From Liolophura sinensis (lineage: Eukaryota; Mollusca; Polyplacophora; Chitonida; Chitonidae), in NCBI RefSeq assembly GCF_032854445.1, contig NC_088307.1, positions 14,086,017 through 14,150,016 on the forward strand: DNA of 64,000 nt, read 5' to 3'. Positions 45,434 to 57,900 of this stretch are shown here, piece after piece. Position 1 is the stretch's first letter. Each line of letters begins with the position of its first letter. The position numbers and the translations under genes were made by a program. The notes under the pieces were generated by a model that was not told the origin of the DNA, did not search any database, and saw only the letters and a list, made by a program, of their open reading frames with translations.

Positions 45434-48400
45434 CTACAGCAGTGAAGTCAGCAATGTACCGCTTAAGTGTAATCCCCCACCACATTAATTTATATGTGAA
45501 TTTAATTTTGTCCTGTTTATTTATTGTTTACAGGATAAACGAAACATCATTCCGGAAATTAAATAACCTGCAGTCGTAACGTCAACCGTGACAACTGCAT
45601 GAGAAAACAACTCTGTGGGTTGGGGAAGAGTTTGAATTGTGCTGGGGGGGGGGGGGGGGTCGCTGATCTTATATATCTGCAGTATTCGGATTCGGATGCA
45701 GTGATTTACGAATTATGAAAGTTTGATAAATAGATAAGCTATATTTAACCGCAATGAAAGTGACACGCGTCCGATAATAAGGGAATCGGCAATATGTGTC
45801 ATAAAGTGGAAATTTTCTTTCCCAATTTGTGTTTAGGCTTCGCCCAATTCTTTAAACTAGCTATAAAGGATAGCCAGTGAAAGCAATAGTCAGTTACATA
45901 GATAAAAAGATGACTATCAGTCTACTTCAAACCTGTCGGGGGGGGGGGGAGCGAACAATTAATTCCGACTTAATCAACCCCAGGCATAACTAGACCCTAA
46001 TCTTCAATCTTCCTTTTAACCTTTGACCAATCGTGTTCCGAGTACCTTTCACACATTTGTTCATCAGAATATCCACTAGAATAGCCCCAAAAGTACGACG
46101 TATAGGATTCGTACCACGTCTGTAAATGCGAACACCTCACACCATACGCTACGCTATTTTATTCCATTTACAAATGTACATTTAGTATAAGCAGTGCAGG
46201 TATACATCGTAATTGTTCAAAATGCTGCATATAAATGTTTGGGTTAGTAATTCCATGTATATTAAAATTTTAATTCTTTAAGATTCTGATTAATATTCGA
46301 TGCCCTGGTTCACTGAAAAGGAAACAGTTTTGAAGTAGCTAACTGGACACTTGGCTGCTATTTTGGGCGTTTTCTATCGCCTGACTGCTTCTGTTTTCAC
46401 TGGGAATAAAACGACGCTTTGGCATACATGTTACTTGAACAACTCATGAGAGTTTTTACTCTTACATGAACCACTGGTTTTAGAGCCATTACTTGAGGGA
46501 TTACTTGTTTTGTTCACACAAGAGTAAACTTTCCGCTGAGAGTTAATCATAGCATATTGTTGATGGAATTGCCTCAGGATGTAAATGTATCAAGGATCCG
46601 GTGCATACATTTTCTAATTAGTATTACTGATGTTGTTGTCAAGATATTTTTAATAGCCATTTGCACTACATTTACCCCAGCAGTAAGTACCGTACACTAC
46701 TTTATTACTGCCTTAATTGATCTCACTTGCATGTTTATCTGTTGTGTTGTACCCAAGCGTAATATTTCTCTATAACTTTTCATCCACACATCTGATTCAC
46801 CACAGTTTTCGAATTTAACATTTAAGCAAATTTACAGATACAAATTCTGCCTTTACTGACCGAATCCCCCAGTTATCCAAGGAAACTTGTGAACAAACCT
46901 TTCCGAGGCCTTTCCTTGAACCACAAGACTAAATGACAGGAGCGCTCTCCTGTCCACACTGTCGCACACTGTTACAAGAATAGGCGCCATAAACACGGTC
47001 TAAAAAACTAATTTGCTAAATTTAACCTGATAGAATGTTTTCTGCAATGACCATAGACTAGATCAAGTTACTGCAGCATAGTAGGCCTAACATGTGAATA
47101 TGTCTAACCCAAGCACAAATTAACCAGAACTTTGGCAGTAAATTAACTTTCCAGCTCTTGCGATTTGATTACGTTTATCTGGCTTGTGACAAGCCTGTTA
47201 TTGGCTTCTAGAAACAATTCTTATGTAAAGGAGAGAAAAAGTTCATACCAGCAAAGCTGTAGTTGTTGTTTTCTTCTCATTTAAATTTTTTTTACAGTGT
47301 CTAAACGTCATTGCATGCAGTATTCTCTACTTACAGTAACAGTGTACTATATTACATATACGTGTAAATTTGGCTCTCTGATTGTGAGGAGTTAGGTTGG
47401 ATGTCTCTACATGAGTAATTTACTTCCAGCTGTTTTACAGAGAAACATGGTTTACATCTTAGGTCAAACTTTGCACAGCAAAAAGACAGATATAAGCAAA
47501 CGATGGCGAAGTCCCTGTTTGTGCGTTAGGGAAGGTGGTGCAGGGTCTCATAAAGAGCTTACAACGTTAAATCTTTGTTCTCGTTTTTTCTCGACTTTGT
47601 TTACCGAACGTGACAGTAAGGTAACTTTACACCCGTCATCCATTAGAAGCTTACCATCGCAAACATGGCGCAGTGACCCATCCTAGAGCCCCGCCCTTAC
47701 ACCCTAAACCCAGAAGCTCAACACAACTTAAACAGGAAATCGGACAACCGTACAGTGTATTCACCTGGACGGTAATGGATCGCAATATTTGCAGAGATAA
47801 GTACACTTATTACAGAGACATTCAGCGAGACCACACGGGTCAGATGTCTTGGACATTTGTTTCATTTCATTTGTTTGTCACAGTGTTACTGTGAGGTCAT
47901 TATAGCCCACAAGTGTTCCGAAAATAGATCAACTGAATGTTGAAGAGCTACTGAGAGCCGGTTTTCACAGCTATTGAAAAATTTCTGCACCTGGGATGCA
48001 TTCTGTTAATAAGGAAGGGTTGTGCTGACAACTTTCTAATAATGAACACGAAGAGACGATGTCCATGAGTGACGATAAGTCGGACTTCTATCACAGGTCT
48101 TATTTGTAGGTAAGTAAACTCAGTGAAATTCAAACCTAATCCGTTTTAGTCACAAACCTATCTTTAACACTGTTTTACCTGAGGGGATCAAAGTTAGTTA
48201 AAAGAAATGACAAGATATTATATAATCTGAAGAGGAAGAGGGACGGAAACAGATCTAAACGGATATTTTGTTCTGACATGCGTGGTAAATATAGATCAAC
48301 TTTTAATCTGGAATTCGCCATGTTAGAGAAAACGAAACATTATGCCGTGTTACCCATTCCTCACGCTCCTAATATGGTTAAGAAAACAATAGATTTTGAA

Positions 48401-49269
48401 GTGCGCTCGATTACCAAATAATGAACCACAAGAGTCACACTGTATGTATATGTTCAAAAACCGTCTCGGACAAGTTTTGTGCTTCTGCCTGAATTCTTAT
48501 CGTCAAATGAATATATTTGCCTGTTCAATAACTTTATCTCGAGAATTGAAACTGTAAACCACGGATTTATAATATGTCTGTGTTTTTTTCTGCCAAAAAA
48601 AGAGAACGGCGAAAAATTGTAGACAAAATTATGCTGATTGCAATTATCTGCTATTATTATTAACAGTATGACTTTGTTCACAGTAATGCTTGGAGAGCAA
48701 ATTGACAAACTTTTAGAAATCATCTTTCAATGGCATTTAGAAGTTGAGTTGGATAATATAACAAATCACAACTTGATCACACCTTCTTATTATTCTGTGA
48801 GGCAAGTTTCCGTATAGGGTATCAGTACCTATATACCGAAACGTCGATCGCCGAATGAATAGAAGTTGTGATCCATATATGTTAACTTTTTGTTTATCCT
48901 CCTGAGCACGAACTTGTTTTTATTTTTTCCCCTACATGGACGATGTATAGTTCTATAAATACTAAGTAAGGCTCGAACATGTGTGTTTTTTGTCAATTTT
49001 ATAGGATCACCGGGCTGTAAACCATTGTTGCGGTAAAGCTCAAAATTGGTTAATAGAGAAATGAACTGTTGTCCTTCATTTTTTAAAACAATACCGCCAC
49101 CAGTAACAGTTTTGTCGTAAAATGGGTTCAAAATCGTGTTGATATTCAGTGTCATATTACATCAGTTTTACCAGTGATAGTTTAGCTAGCAAGGAAACTG
49201 TTGTCGGTGACGGTGAAAACATAAAAGTACATACAGCTTTCAGCTGGAAATAAATCAGAACAAAAATAT
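45434..49269. other. Intergenic DNA, possible LINE debris, no gene recognised
   Basis: Long AT-rich stretch with two G-runs (about 45642-45658 and 45940-45951). A - strand frame around 48454-48570 (NPWFTVSILEIKLLNRQIYS) resembles the linker between endonuclease and RT of LINE proteins. A 108-codon - strand frame at 48829-49155 has no recognised domain. I cannot support a gene model. Confidence 0.4.
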
Positions 49270-49905
49270 AAAATGACTACTCTCACTTTATGTATTACAT
49301 ACATACACATGTATGTGTACATTGTTCAATGAATGTAACCCTGTGCATTTTGTTCATTAAGCCTCATGTATTTCATATATGCACATTGTTCAGCTAATGT
49401 AAGACTTTACCGCATTCTGTCCATTTAAAATTCATGTATTTCATATATGCACATTGTTCAGCTAATGTAAGACTCTACCGCATTCTGTCCATTTAAAATT
49501 CATGTATTTCATATATGCACATTGTTCAGCTAATGTAAGACTCTACCGCATTCTGTCCATTTAATCTCATGTATTACATATATGTACATTGTTCAATGAA
49601 TGTAAGACCATGTGCATTTTGTTCATTTAACCTCATGTATTACATATATGCACATTTTTCAATGAATGTAAGACCCTACCGCATTTAGTTCATTTAACCT
49701 AGGTATTACATATATGTACATTGTTCAGTGAATGTAAGACTCTACTGCATTTTGTTCTTTTAACCTATGTATTACATATATGTACATTGTTCAGTGAATG
49801 CAAGATTCTACTGCATTTTGTTCATTTAACCTATGTATTACATATATGTACATTGTTCAGTGAATGTAAGACTCTATTGCATTTTGTTCACTTAACCTCG
49901 TGTAA
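49270..49905 (+). repeat. Minisatellite, ~66-70-bp unit, about nine copies
   Basis: The unit reads attacatatatgtacattgt, tcagtgaatgtaagactcta, ctgcattttgttcatttaac, ctatgt. Two subtypes occur: gcacattgttcagctaatgt on the left and tgtacattgttcagtgaatg on the right. Confidence 0.9.
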
Positions 49906-51009
49906 GGAGAACGTAAGGGGTTTTGTTTCGCAACCGCTAGTATATCACACGGTCATCTAAGAGATCCCATGCGGCCTTCGTTCGACAAGATTGTAGAATA
50001 CATTGGTTAAAGTGTTGTTGTTGCTGTTGTAATATATGCACTACATTACCACAGGAAGAAGAGTTAGAATTTGGCGGTAAAAGGGAGTACATGTATATCG
50101 TAAAGGGACAAATAGGTCTGTACTCCCATCGACGACTCCAGACACTGAGGGGTAAAACTGATCTGTACTGGAACAAAAGCCCAAAACCGGATGTGAAGAC
50201 TACTAGGAAGCGGCGAAACTGCGTGCAGTTTTAGTTTTAAATTGTGGTTAATTGTCATTATTAAACCTGCCACGACGGTTACCCATGGGTTTACGAGTGT
50301 GTTTAAGTACGTAAGCACATTGACCAGTAGAATTGCCCTCACTAAAACCAAACTGACAATCAGAGCCATATATAAACTGCTTTTAACATTACCCCAAATA
50401 ATAACATTCCAGCACTTTATAACCAAGGAAACAGTAATATAACGGTAATTATCCGAACGTCACTAGACATTTCTCACGTGGGACGAGATATATAAGGATT
50501 CCTGTAAGTACAGATAATAGCTTACCATACTTGATCACAGCGTTAAGTTGCATACAAAGACGAAAATACATAGATTCATGGGGAAGGGATTTGTTCGCGT
50601 TTAGTCGGGACACTATATAGCGTAACGTATCAGGAGGAACTGATTGCACATTGCCAACGTCCCTTTCAGATAACACGTCAAAACAACTGATTCATTACTG
50701 CCGTCATTAAGAAGAGTCTAACATCTATATTTCCACGAGTCTATAGGGTCCAAAGTAACATTTAATTGAGAATTATCGATGTTAATAAATCATAAATCGA
50801 TAGCGGTAATTTTTGAGTGAGTGTTAATTTGGCCCACCATACATGTCAGCAATGTAATCGATCTGAATCTAAATGATAAACCACTCAACTAAGTCAGCTT
50901 AATTAGCAGCTAAAACTAAATAGTATAAAGCTAAAACGCAATAGTATAAAATAATAATAGTATAGAATAAAATAATGTTACATGAGCTTGGATATGAATT
51001 GCTGAATAT
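49906..51009. other. Intergenic DNA, unresolved - strand frames
   Basis: Minus-strand frames at 50064-50426 (120 codons) and 50449-50676 (75 codons, beginning MLSERDVGNVQSV) have fairly balanced composition but no recognised domain. They are not promoted to genes. Confidence 0.3.
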
Positions 51010-51830
51010 AATGTGATCAAAAACACTATACAGGGCGTTTGATTAAAACATTATACAGGACAATGAACCAAGACGTTTGACCAAAACACTATATTGGCGG
51101 TTTGATCAAAACACTATACCACACGTTTCATCAAATCACTATATCAGGTTTTTGACCGAAATACTCTACCGGACGTTTGATCAAAAAATGATACAGGACG
51201 TTTGATCAAAACATTATACAGGACAACGAACCAAAACACTATACAGGACAATTGATCAAAACACCATACCGGACGTTTGACCAAAACACTACACCGGACG
51301 TTTGACCAAACACTGTACCAGACGTTTGACAAAAATACTATACCGGACGTTAGACCAAAACACTATACCGGTCATTTAACCAAAACACTATACGGACGTT
51401 TGACCAAATCACTGTACCGGACATTTGATCAAAACACTATACCGGACGTTTGACCAAAACACTCTGCCGGACGTTTAACCAAAATACTATACCGGACGTT
51501 TGACCAAAACACTATATTGGCGGTTTGATCAAAACACTATACCGGACGTTTGATCAAATCACTATATCAGGTGTTTGATCAAAGTACTGTACCGGACGTT
51601 TGATCAAAACACGATACAGGGACGTTTGGATCAAAATACTATACAGGCTTTTGATCGAAACAAGATACAGGTCGTTTGATCAATACACTATACCACTCGT
51701 TTTATCAAATCATTATACCGAATATTTGACCAAAACACGATACAGGGCGTTTATGCGAACCAAAGTACTGGACGTTTGTTCGACAAACTGGATGTATTGG
51801 ACGTTCGAAAGATGTCCAGTACTATAAAGT
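51010..51830 (+). repeat. Minisatellite, ~25-bp unit, about 30 copies
   Basis: The unit reads accggacgtttgatcaaaac followed by actat, with ggacgtttgaccaaaacact variants. It ends about 70 bases before the first coding exon of the sulfotransferase gene (acceptor at 51899). Confidence 0.92.
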
Positions 51831-51907
51831 TACACTACTGAAAACCATTAATATCTACAAATATTACGTTAATAACAATCAAACAAATTACTTTTCCAGA
51901 GCTCGCC

Positions 51908-54900
51908 ATGGTTGCCTGGAGTGTATGCGCCAAGAGGATAGCCTTGGGAGGATCTCGTAATTGGATTTTACTCTTGGTGGTGTTTGTCGTCTACACAACA
52001 TGGCGTGAGACATTTCCAGGTCCGTACCATTTAAAGCCTGATGTATCGTTTTATATATCGGCTTCTATTACTTATAAATTTACTTATCGTTTCTTTCGTG
52101 GCTGATGTCAAACGGAATAATACTGCCATGTGTGATTAAACCATTTAATATCACAGAGAAGTTTCGAGGTCGAACTCTTGTGGCAATTAAAAATCTTACA
52201 TTAAAAGTTCTACTGAACAATGTGACCTGTCAAAAATGTTAGGCAACTAGATTTTATTCCGTTTATGATAACATGGACTTCCGTTTCATCGGTTGTGAAA
52301 TTAAGAAGTACCCGAAGGGAAGGGGTTTATTTTTACTTCTGAAATACAGCGAGACAGGGGATCGGTAAATTAATATCAACAAATTTTGATCACATGATAC
52401 ATAGAGCTTTATTTACCCTTAGCCACAAAAATATTTCGAATCTCAAAACTCTATCCATTATATTACAATAGTTCCGCTTGCTCTCCGTGCTGAGGTTTCA
52501 TTTGACTTGCTGACCATTCCGTATAAGCCGATTCATTTTGCACAAGGAACGCCATGTCACTGGCTTTATTTCATACGTATGTTTTTCTTTTGGTATTCTA
52601 TTAAATATTTATTTATTTATCTGATTGGTGTTTTACGCCGTACTCAAGAATATTTCACTTATCCGACGGCGGCCAGCATTATGGTGGGTGGAAGCCGGGC
52701 AGAGCCTGTGGGAAAGGGACGACCATCCGCAGGTTGCTGACAGACCTTCCCACGTACGGCCGGAGGGGAAGCCAGCATGAGCTGGACTTGAACTCACAGC
52801 GACCGCATTGGTGAGAGACTCCTGGGCCATTACGCTGCGCTAGCGGGGTTAACCAACTAAATTTGTAATGAATATCATTTATCGCTTGATGAATGGCCTT
52901 TTTGTAACTAGTCTAGTCACTTGCATAAGGTATGGAACTCCAACCCACAGGCACTCGATTTGCAGGCATGCTGTCTTTCTCTCCGGCCGTACATGGGAAG
53001 ATCTGCTAGAAACCTGCGGATGTTCGTGGGTTTTCCCCCGGACTCTGTCCTCGCACCATAATGCTGGCCGTCGTATAAGTGAAACATTCTTGAACAAGTT
53101 AAATAGCAATCAAGTAAATAGATAAATAGAACAATTCGGGGGTTATCTCATAGTCTTATATCTTCTTCCCACCGTTTTATTGTTCGCATGGCCTTATTGA
53201 CAATACAGAGCTTGCGCCACTGTCAGCACAGTCATTCAGTGGCCCAAATGTTGTTTTACTTATTGTAACCTGCGTATTCCAGGGTTCAGCTCCTGGACTA
53301 AACCTCCCCAAGGTCATGCAAACGCAGCCTTTTGAGTATTTCTAGACCAGCTGCGTCTAATAAACTGCAACTAACATCACTTGATACCATAATTCTGCTT
53401 AAGCCGATGTGCTTGAATGCGTATACGTTGCCTCTGTTTGAACAGTCCCCTGAGCAGTAAAAATAAAACCCTTACTGAGGCAAATGAACAAGAGGCCGGG
53501 TTACAGCGGTTACCTGTGTGACCGTCTACTAAGTATCACATTGTGGTCGCTTCTCTGGTTTTACTCCCTATTTTGTACGTCTTTTATATTTCATTCATTA
53601 ATACACGCGGCCAAAAAGTAGCTGTGAATTCAAACTTTAGCATTGAAAAGTGCGATCAAATGAGATCGTAAAAGTACATTCGACTTTAAGCTAAGGTGCA
53701 ACCGCCATCAGAATAGTACACAGTGACAGGAAGAAAAGGTCGTACGTGAAGTCGTACGCGAAGCCGTAGGTGACATTTGGTCAAGCTGTGATTAATTAAA
53801 ATCTTCCGTTAATCAGATCTGATCCGTCAGTTTTTATGTCTGGTTTGAACGATGGATTCAAGCCGTTTCAAACATTCAATAGCTGCATTTAAAAGACAGC
53901 GTGGGGTCTTGCCACGTCTGATGTTAGGAAGGCGTTGGTACATGCTAACCACAGGATTTCAAAGTGTATCGTCACAACCTTTGCAGCACTCCGATGACGT
54001 CAGAAAAATTCTCAGGACGTAAGGGATCTCCCCGTTCTGGACATATGTGTGCATGGTGTTCACATCCGATATTAGTCTTGAAAACTTTTAGTTTCATTCT
54101 CACTCACTTGGCGCGGCGTCAGGGACACGGAAGCAGTAAACATTTGTGGTCCTTGTGGTTTATAAGTAGCTCTTTGGCCGGGAATAGAAAATACTACAAT
54201 AAATATATATATATATATATATTATACCAAGTAAAAGAGAAATACAATTATATCCACCAATAGTATCTTTCTTGAGTTAGTATATTAAAAAACTATAGCA
54301 TGGCGAGTAAAACCACGGCCACTGTTTAATATCTTTATAGAATGGAAGCCTGCACGTCACAACTTAGCTCAAAGTTTGGTGCTTTACCCCGGACATTGAC
54401 AGCTATCGTATTTAGCAAGTTACCCCGGATATTGACAGCTATTGTATTTAGTAAGTTACCCCGGACATTGACAGCTATCGTATTTAGCAAGTTACCTCGG
54501 ACATTGACAGCTATCGCATTCAGCAAGTTACCCCGAATATTGACAGCTATCTTTTTTAGCAAGTTACCCCGGACATTGACAGCTATCGTATTTAGCAAGT
54601 TACCCCGGACATTGACAGCTATCGTATTCAGCAACTTTTAGATTAAAGATTGGCTTGAGATTGTCAAAAAGAAAGTTAGTTTAACTATACACCGTCTAGA
54701 CATTGATGCTCTAGTTAAACAGGTTCTGAAGGATCCCACTCTGCAAGAAACACTCGCTGACCTTCATAGTAAATTTGTCATCACTGTAGCAGATAAGGCT
54801 CCTAATAATGTCATCTTTATTTACAAGAATTATTATTATCAAATTCTTGTTCAAGAGCTATGTGCATCTACAACGACATCCACGTATTCTGCTACTACAT

Positions 54901-57900
54901 GTACTCTGGAGGAACTATTTAACAAACACAAAACCTGTCTTAAAGAAAGGCGCATAAATATACCTACCCGTCACACAGAAATAGCCTACCACAACTTTAC
55001 TGGATTCCTAAAATGCATAAATCCCCGTACAAGGCTCGATTTATTGCAGATTCAAGAAGCTGTCCCACCAAACTCTTGTCAACCCTACTTACGAGAGCGT
55101 TACAAGAAGTAAAGTCATTTTGGAATAAGTATTGTTGTGCCATAACAAAAAATTCAGGTGTCAACTGCATGTGGATTCTTAACAACTCCAAACGTCTTAC
55201 AGAAGAACTCGATGCTCATATGCATATACCGTACAAAGACGTATCCACATGGGATTTCTCTGAACTGGTGATCTGCATTGTGATCAACCACATAGACGGC
55301 GCTGTTGTCCCTATGTACATATCTATCACGTACATGGCATTTAACAACATAGATGGCGCTGGTTGCCCAGTGTAAACGTGTGTCTTGTATGTCATGTGTA
55401 ACATTATAGATGGCGCCTCTTGTAGCATGAGATCTTTACATATTAACGGGAAAGACGTAATCGTCCGTTACTTTTGAATCATAATCTGACCGGTTAGGGT
55501 CTCGACATTTTCAAACTGTATCTAATACCGCTTAACCTGGGGCTAGGGGCCGTGAAGGTAGCCGTGCTAATTACATCAGCATGATGCCTTTATGAACAGT
55601 TGCAATTAAAGCGCGACTGAGATACTTGTTGAGCTGTTATTTGACATGGAACTCATTCACGGACTACGAATTTGAACTTTGATATGGAATTCATGCCTGG
55701 AATATTCATTGTCTGCCCGGCATCATTGAAAACTGATGACCGCTTCTCTCTTGTGTGTTACCGGCTTTATTTCTTATTTGTATAATATCTTACATACCTT
55801 TGTCTTCGGGAGTTAGTGTTAAACGTTGTTTTGGAAATGTATCTTGCGATTATCGACTTGGAACGCCCTTTACGGACTACGAATGGTATAGGAATGTCGG
55901 ACTTGACGCTTATATTGACAGCTATCGTATTTAGCAAGTTACCCCGGACATTGGCAGCTGTCGTATTTAGCAAGTTACCCCGAACATTGACAGCCATCGT
56001 ATTCAGGAAGTTACCCCAAACATTGACAGCTATCGTATTTAGTAAGTTACCCCGGATATTGACAGCTATTGTATTTAGTAAGTTACCCCGGACATTGACA
56101 GCTATCGTATTTAGTAAGTTACCCCGGAAATTCACAGCTGTTGTATTTAGTAAGTTACCCCGGACATTGACAGCTATCGTATTTAGCAAGTTACCCCGGA
56201 CATTGACAGCTATCGTATTTAGCAAGTTACCCCGGACATTGACAGCTATCTTTTTTAGCAAGTTACCCCGGACATTGACAGCTATTGTATTTAGTAAGTT
56301 ACCCCGGACATTGACAGCTATCGTATTTAGCAAGTTACCACGGACATTGACAGCTATCGTATTCAGCAAGTTAATCCGGACATTGACAGCTATCGTATTC
56401 AGCAAGTTACCCCGGACATTGACAGCTATTGTATTTAGTAAGTTTCCCCGGACATTGACACCTATTGTATTTAGTAAGTTATTCCGGACATTGACAGCTA
56501 TTGTATTTAGTAAGTTACCCCGGACATTGAAAGATATCGTATTTGGTGAATAAGGGATGAACTTTCCCACATCTGACTTGCGCATGTGTGTACCCAGCCT
56601 GGAATACCAAAAACACAAAAAATCTGAGACTGGGACTTTGTGTCTGCTCTTGGTGCGTCAGTCTTGGACTTTGTGTGTGTGCTGTTGGTGTGTCAGACTG
56701 GGGCTTTGTGCGTGCTCTTGGTGCGTCAGACTGGGACTTTGTGTATGCTCTTGGTGCGTCAGACTGCGACTTTGTGTGTGTGCTGTTGGTGTGTCAGACT
56801 GCGACTTTGTGCGTGCTCTTGGTGCGTCAGACTGGGACTTTGTGTATGCTCTTGGTGCGTCAGACTGGGACTTTGTGTGTGTGCTGTTGGTGTGTCAGAC
56901 TGGGGCTTTGTGCGTGCTCTTGGTGCGTCAGACTGGGACTTTGTGTGTGCTCTTGGTGCGTCAGACTGGGACTTAGTATGTGCTCTTGGTGCGTCAGACT
57001 GGGACTTTGTGTGCGTTCTTGGTGTGCCAGACTGGGATTTTGTGTGTGCTCTTGGTGTGTCAGACTGGGACTTTGTGTGTGTTCTGTGTTCTTGGTGTGC
57101 CAGGCTGGAACTTTGCGTGTGCTCTTGGTGCGGCAGACTGGGACTTTGTGTGCGTTCTTGGTGTGCCAGACTGGGACTTTGTGTGTGCTCTTGGTGTGTC
57201 AGACTGGGACTTTGTGTGTGTTCTGTGTTCTTGGTGTGCCAGGCTGGAACTTTGCGTGTGCTATTGGTGCGTCAGACTGGGACTTTGTGTGTGCTCTTGG
57301 TGCGTCAGACTGGGGCTTTGTGTGCGTTCTTGGTGTGCCAGACTGGGACTTTGTGTGTGCTCTTGGTGTGCCAGACTGGGACTTTGTGTGTGTGTGCTAT
57401 TGGTGTGCCAGACTGGGACTTTGTGTGTGTGCTATTGGTGTGCCAGACTGGGACTTTGTGTGTGTTCTTGATGTCCCAGTCTGAAGCTTTGTGTGTGTTC
57501 TTGGTGTGCCAGACTGGGACTTTGCGTGTGTTGTTGGTGTGCCAGACTGGGATTTTGAGTGTGTTCTGTGTTCTTGGTGTGCCAGCCTGGGACTTTGTGT
57601 GTGCTCTTTGGTGTGCCAGGCTGGAACTTTGTGTGTGTTCTTGGTGTGCCAGACTGGGATTTTGTGTGTGTTCTGTGTTCTTGGTGTGCCAGCCTGGGCT
57701 TTGTGCGTGCCCTTGTTGTACTCTTCGTACACTTTAGTTTCGATTTACAGAAAATACTGTACCAGGCTGTGATTTTATCGACGTTCCCGTGCTTACCAAA
57801 ACGGCGAGCATTTAATTGCATATATGACGTATGATGTCAGTTACCTAAGTACATCGTATACTTTTTCTTCATTTCACAGATGCACACAGTTTAAAAACCA

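Larger units (their letters stand above)
52020..57879 (+). other. Intron 1 of the sulfotransferase gene, packed with repeats
   Basis: It holds two SINE family A copies, two arrays of one 36-bp unit, a Penelope-like RT fragment and a 33-bp array, listed separately. The remaining parts (52140-52600, 53130-54370, 55380-55900) show no exon similar to the sulfotransferase family. A TA run lies at about 54203-54222. Confidence 0.7.

Noticed and set aside
48829..49155. 108-codon - strand frame
   Set aside because: Composition is plausible, but no domain, neighbour exon or repeat family could be recognised, and one frame of this length is expected by chance in 64 kb.
50449..50676. 75-codon - strand frame starting MLSERDVGNV
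   Set aside because: No similarity recognised. The only splice-like signals inside would define an intron of about 30 bases, too short to accept.
55725..55775. Hammerhead ribozyme core (actgatgacc) near the Penelope-like fragment
   Set aside because: Penelope-like elements can carry hammerheads, but no GAAA strand or helix II could be placed after this ctgatga. The related - strand sequence near 59160 reads ctgatag, not ctgatga.
55767..56618. 283-codon - strand frame with NLLNTIAVNVRG repeats, and the 245-codon + strand frame
   Set aside because: Both are translations of the same 36-bp minisatellite on opposite strands. Neither has a signal, domain or flanking gene structure.
56588..57737. 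Long + strand frames (298 and 365 codons) as a Cys-rich repeat protein
   Set aside because: All three frames are open because the 33-bp unit has no stop. The frames lie inside an intron, and changes are not biased to third positions.
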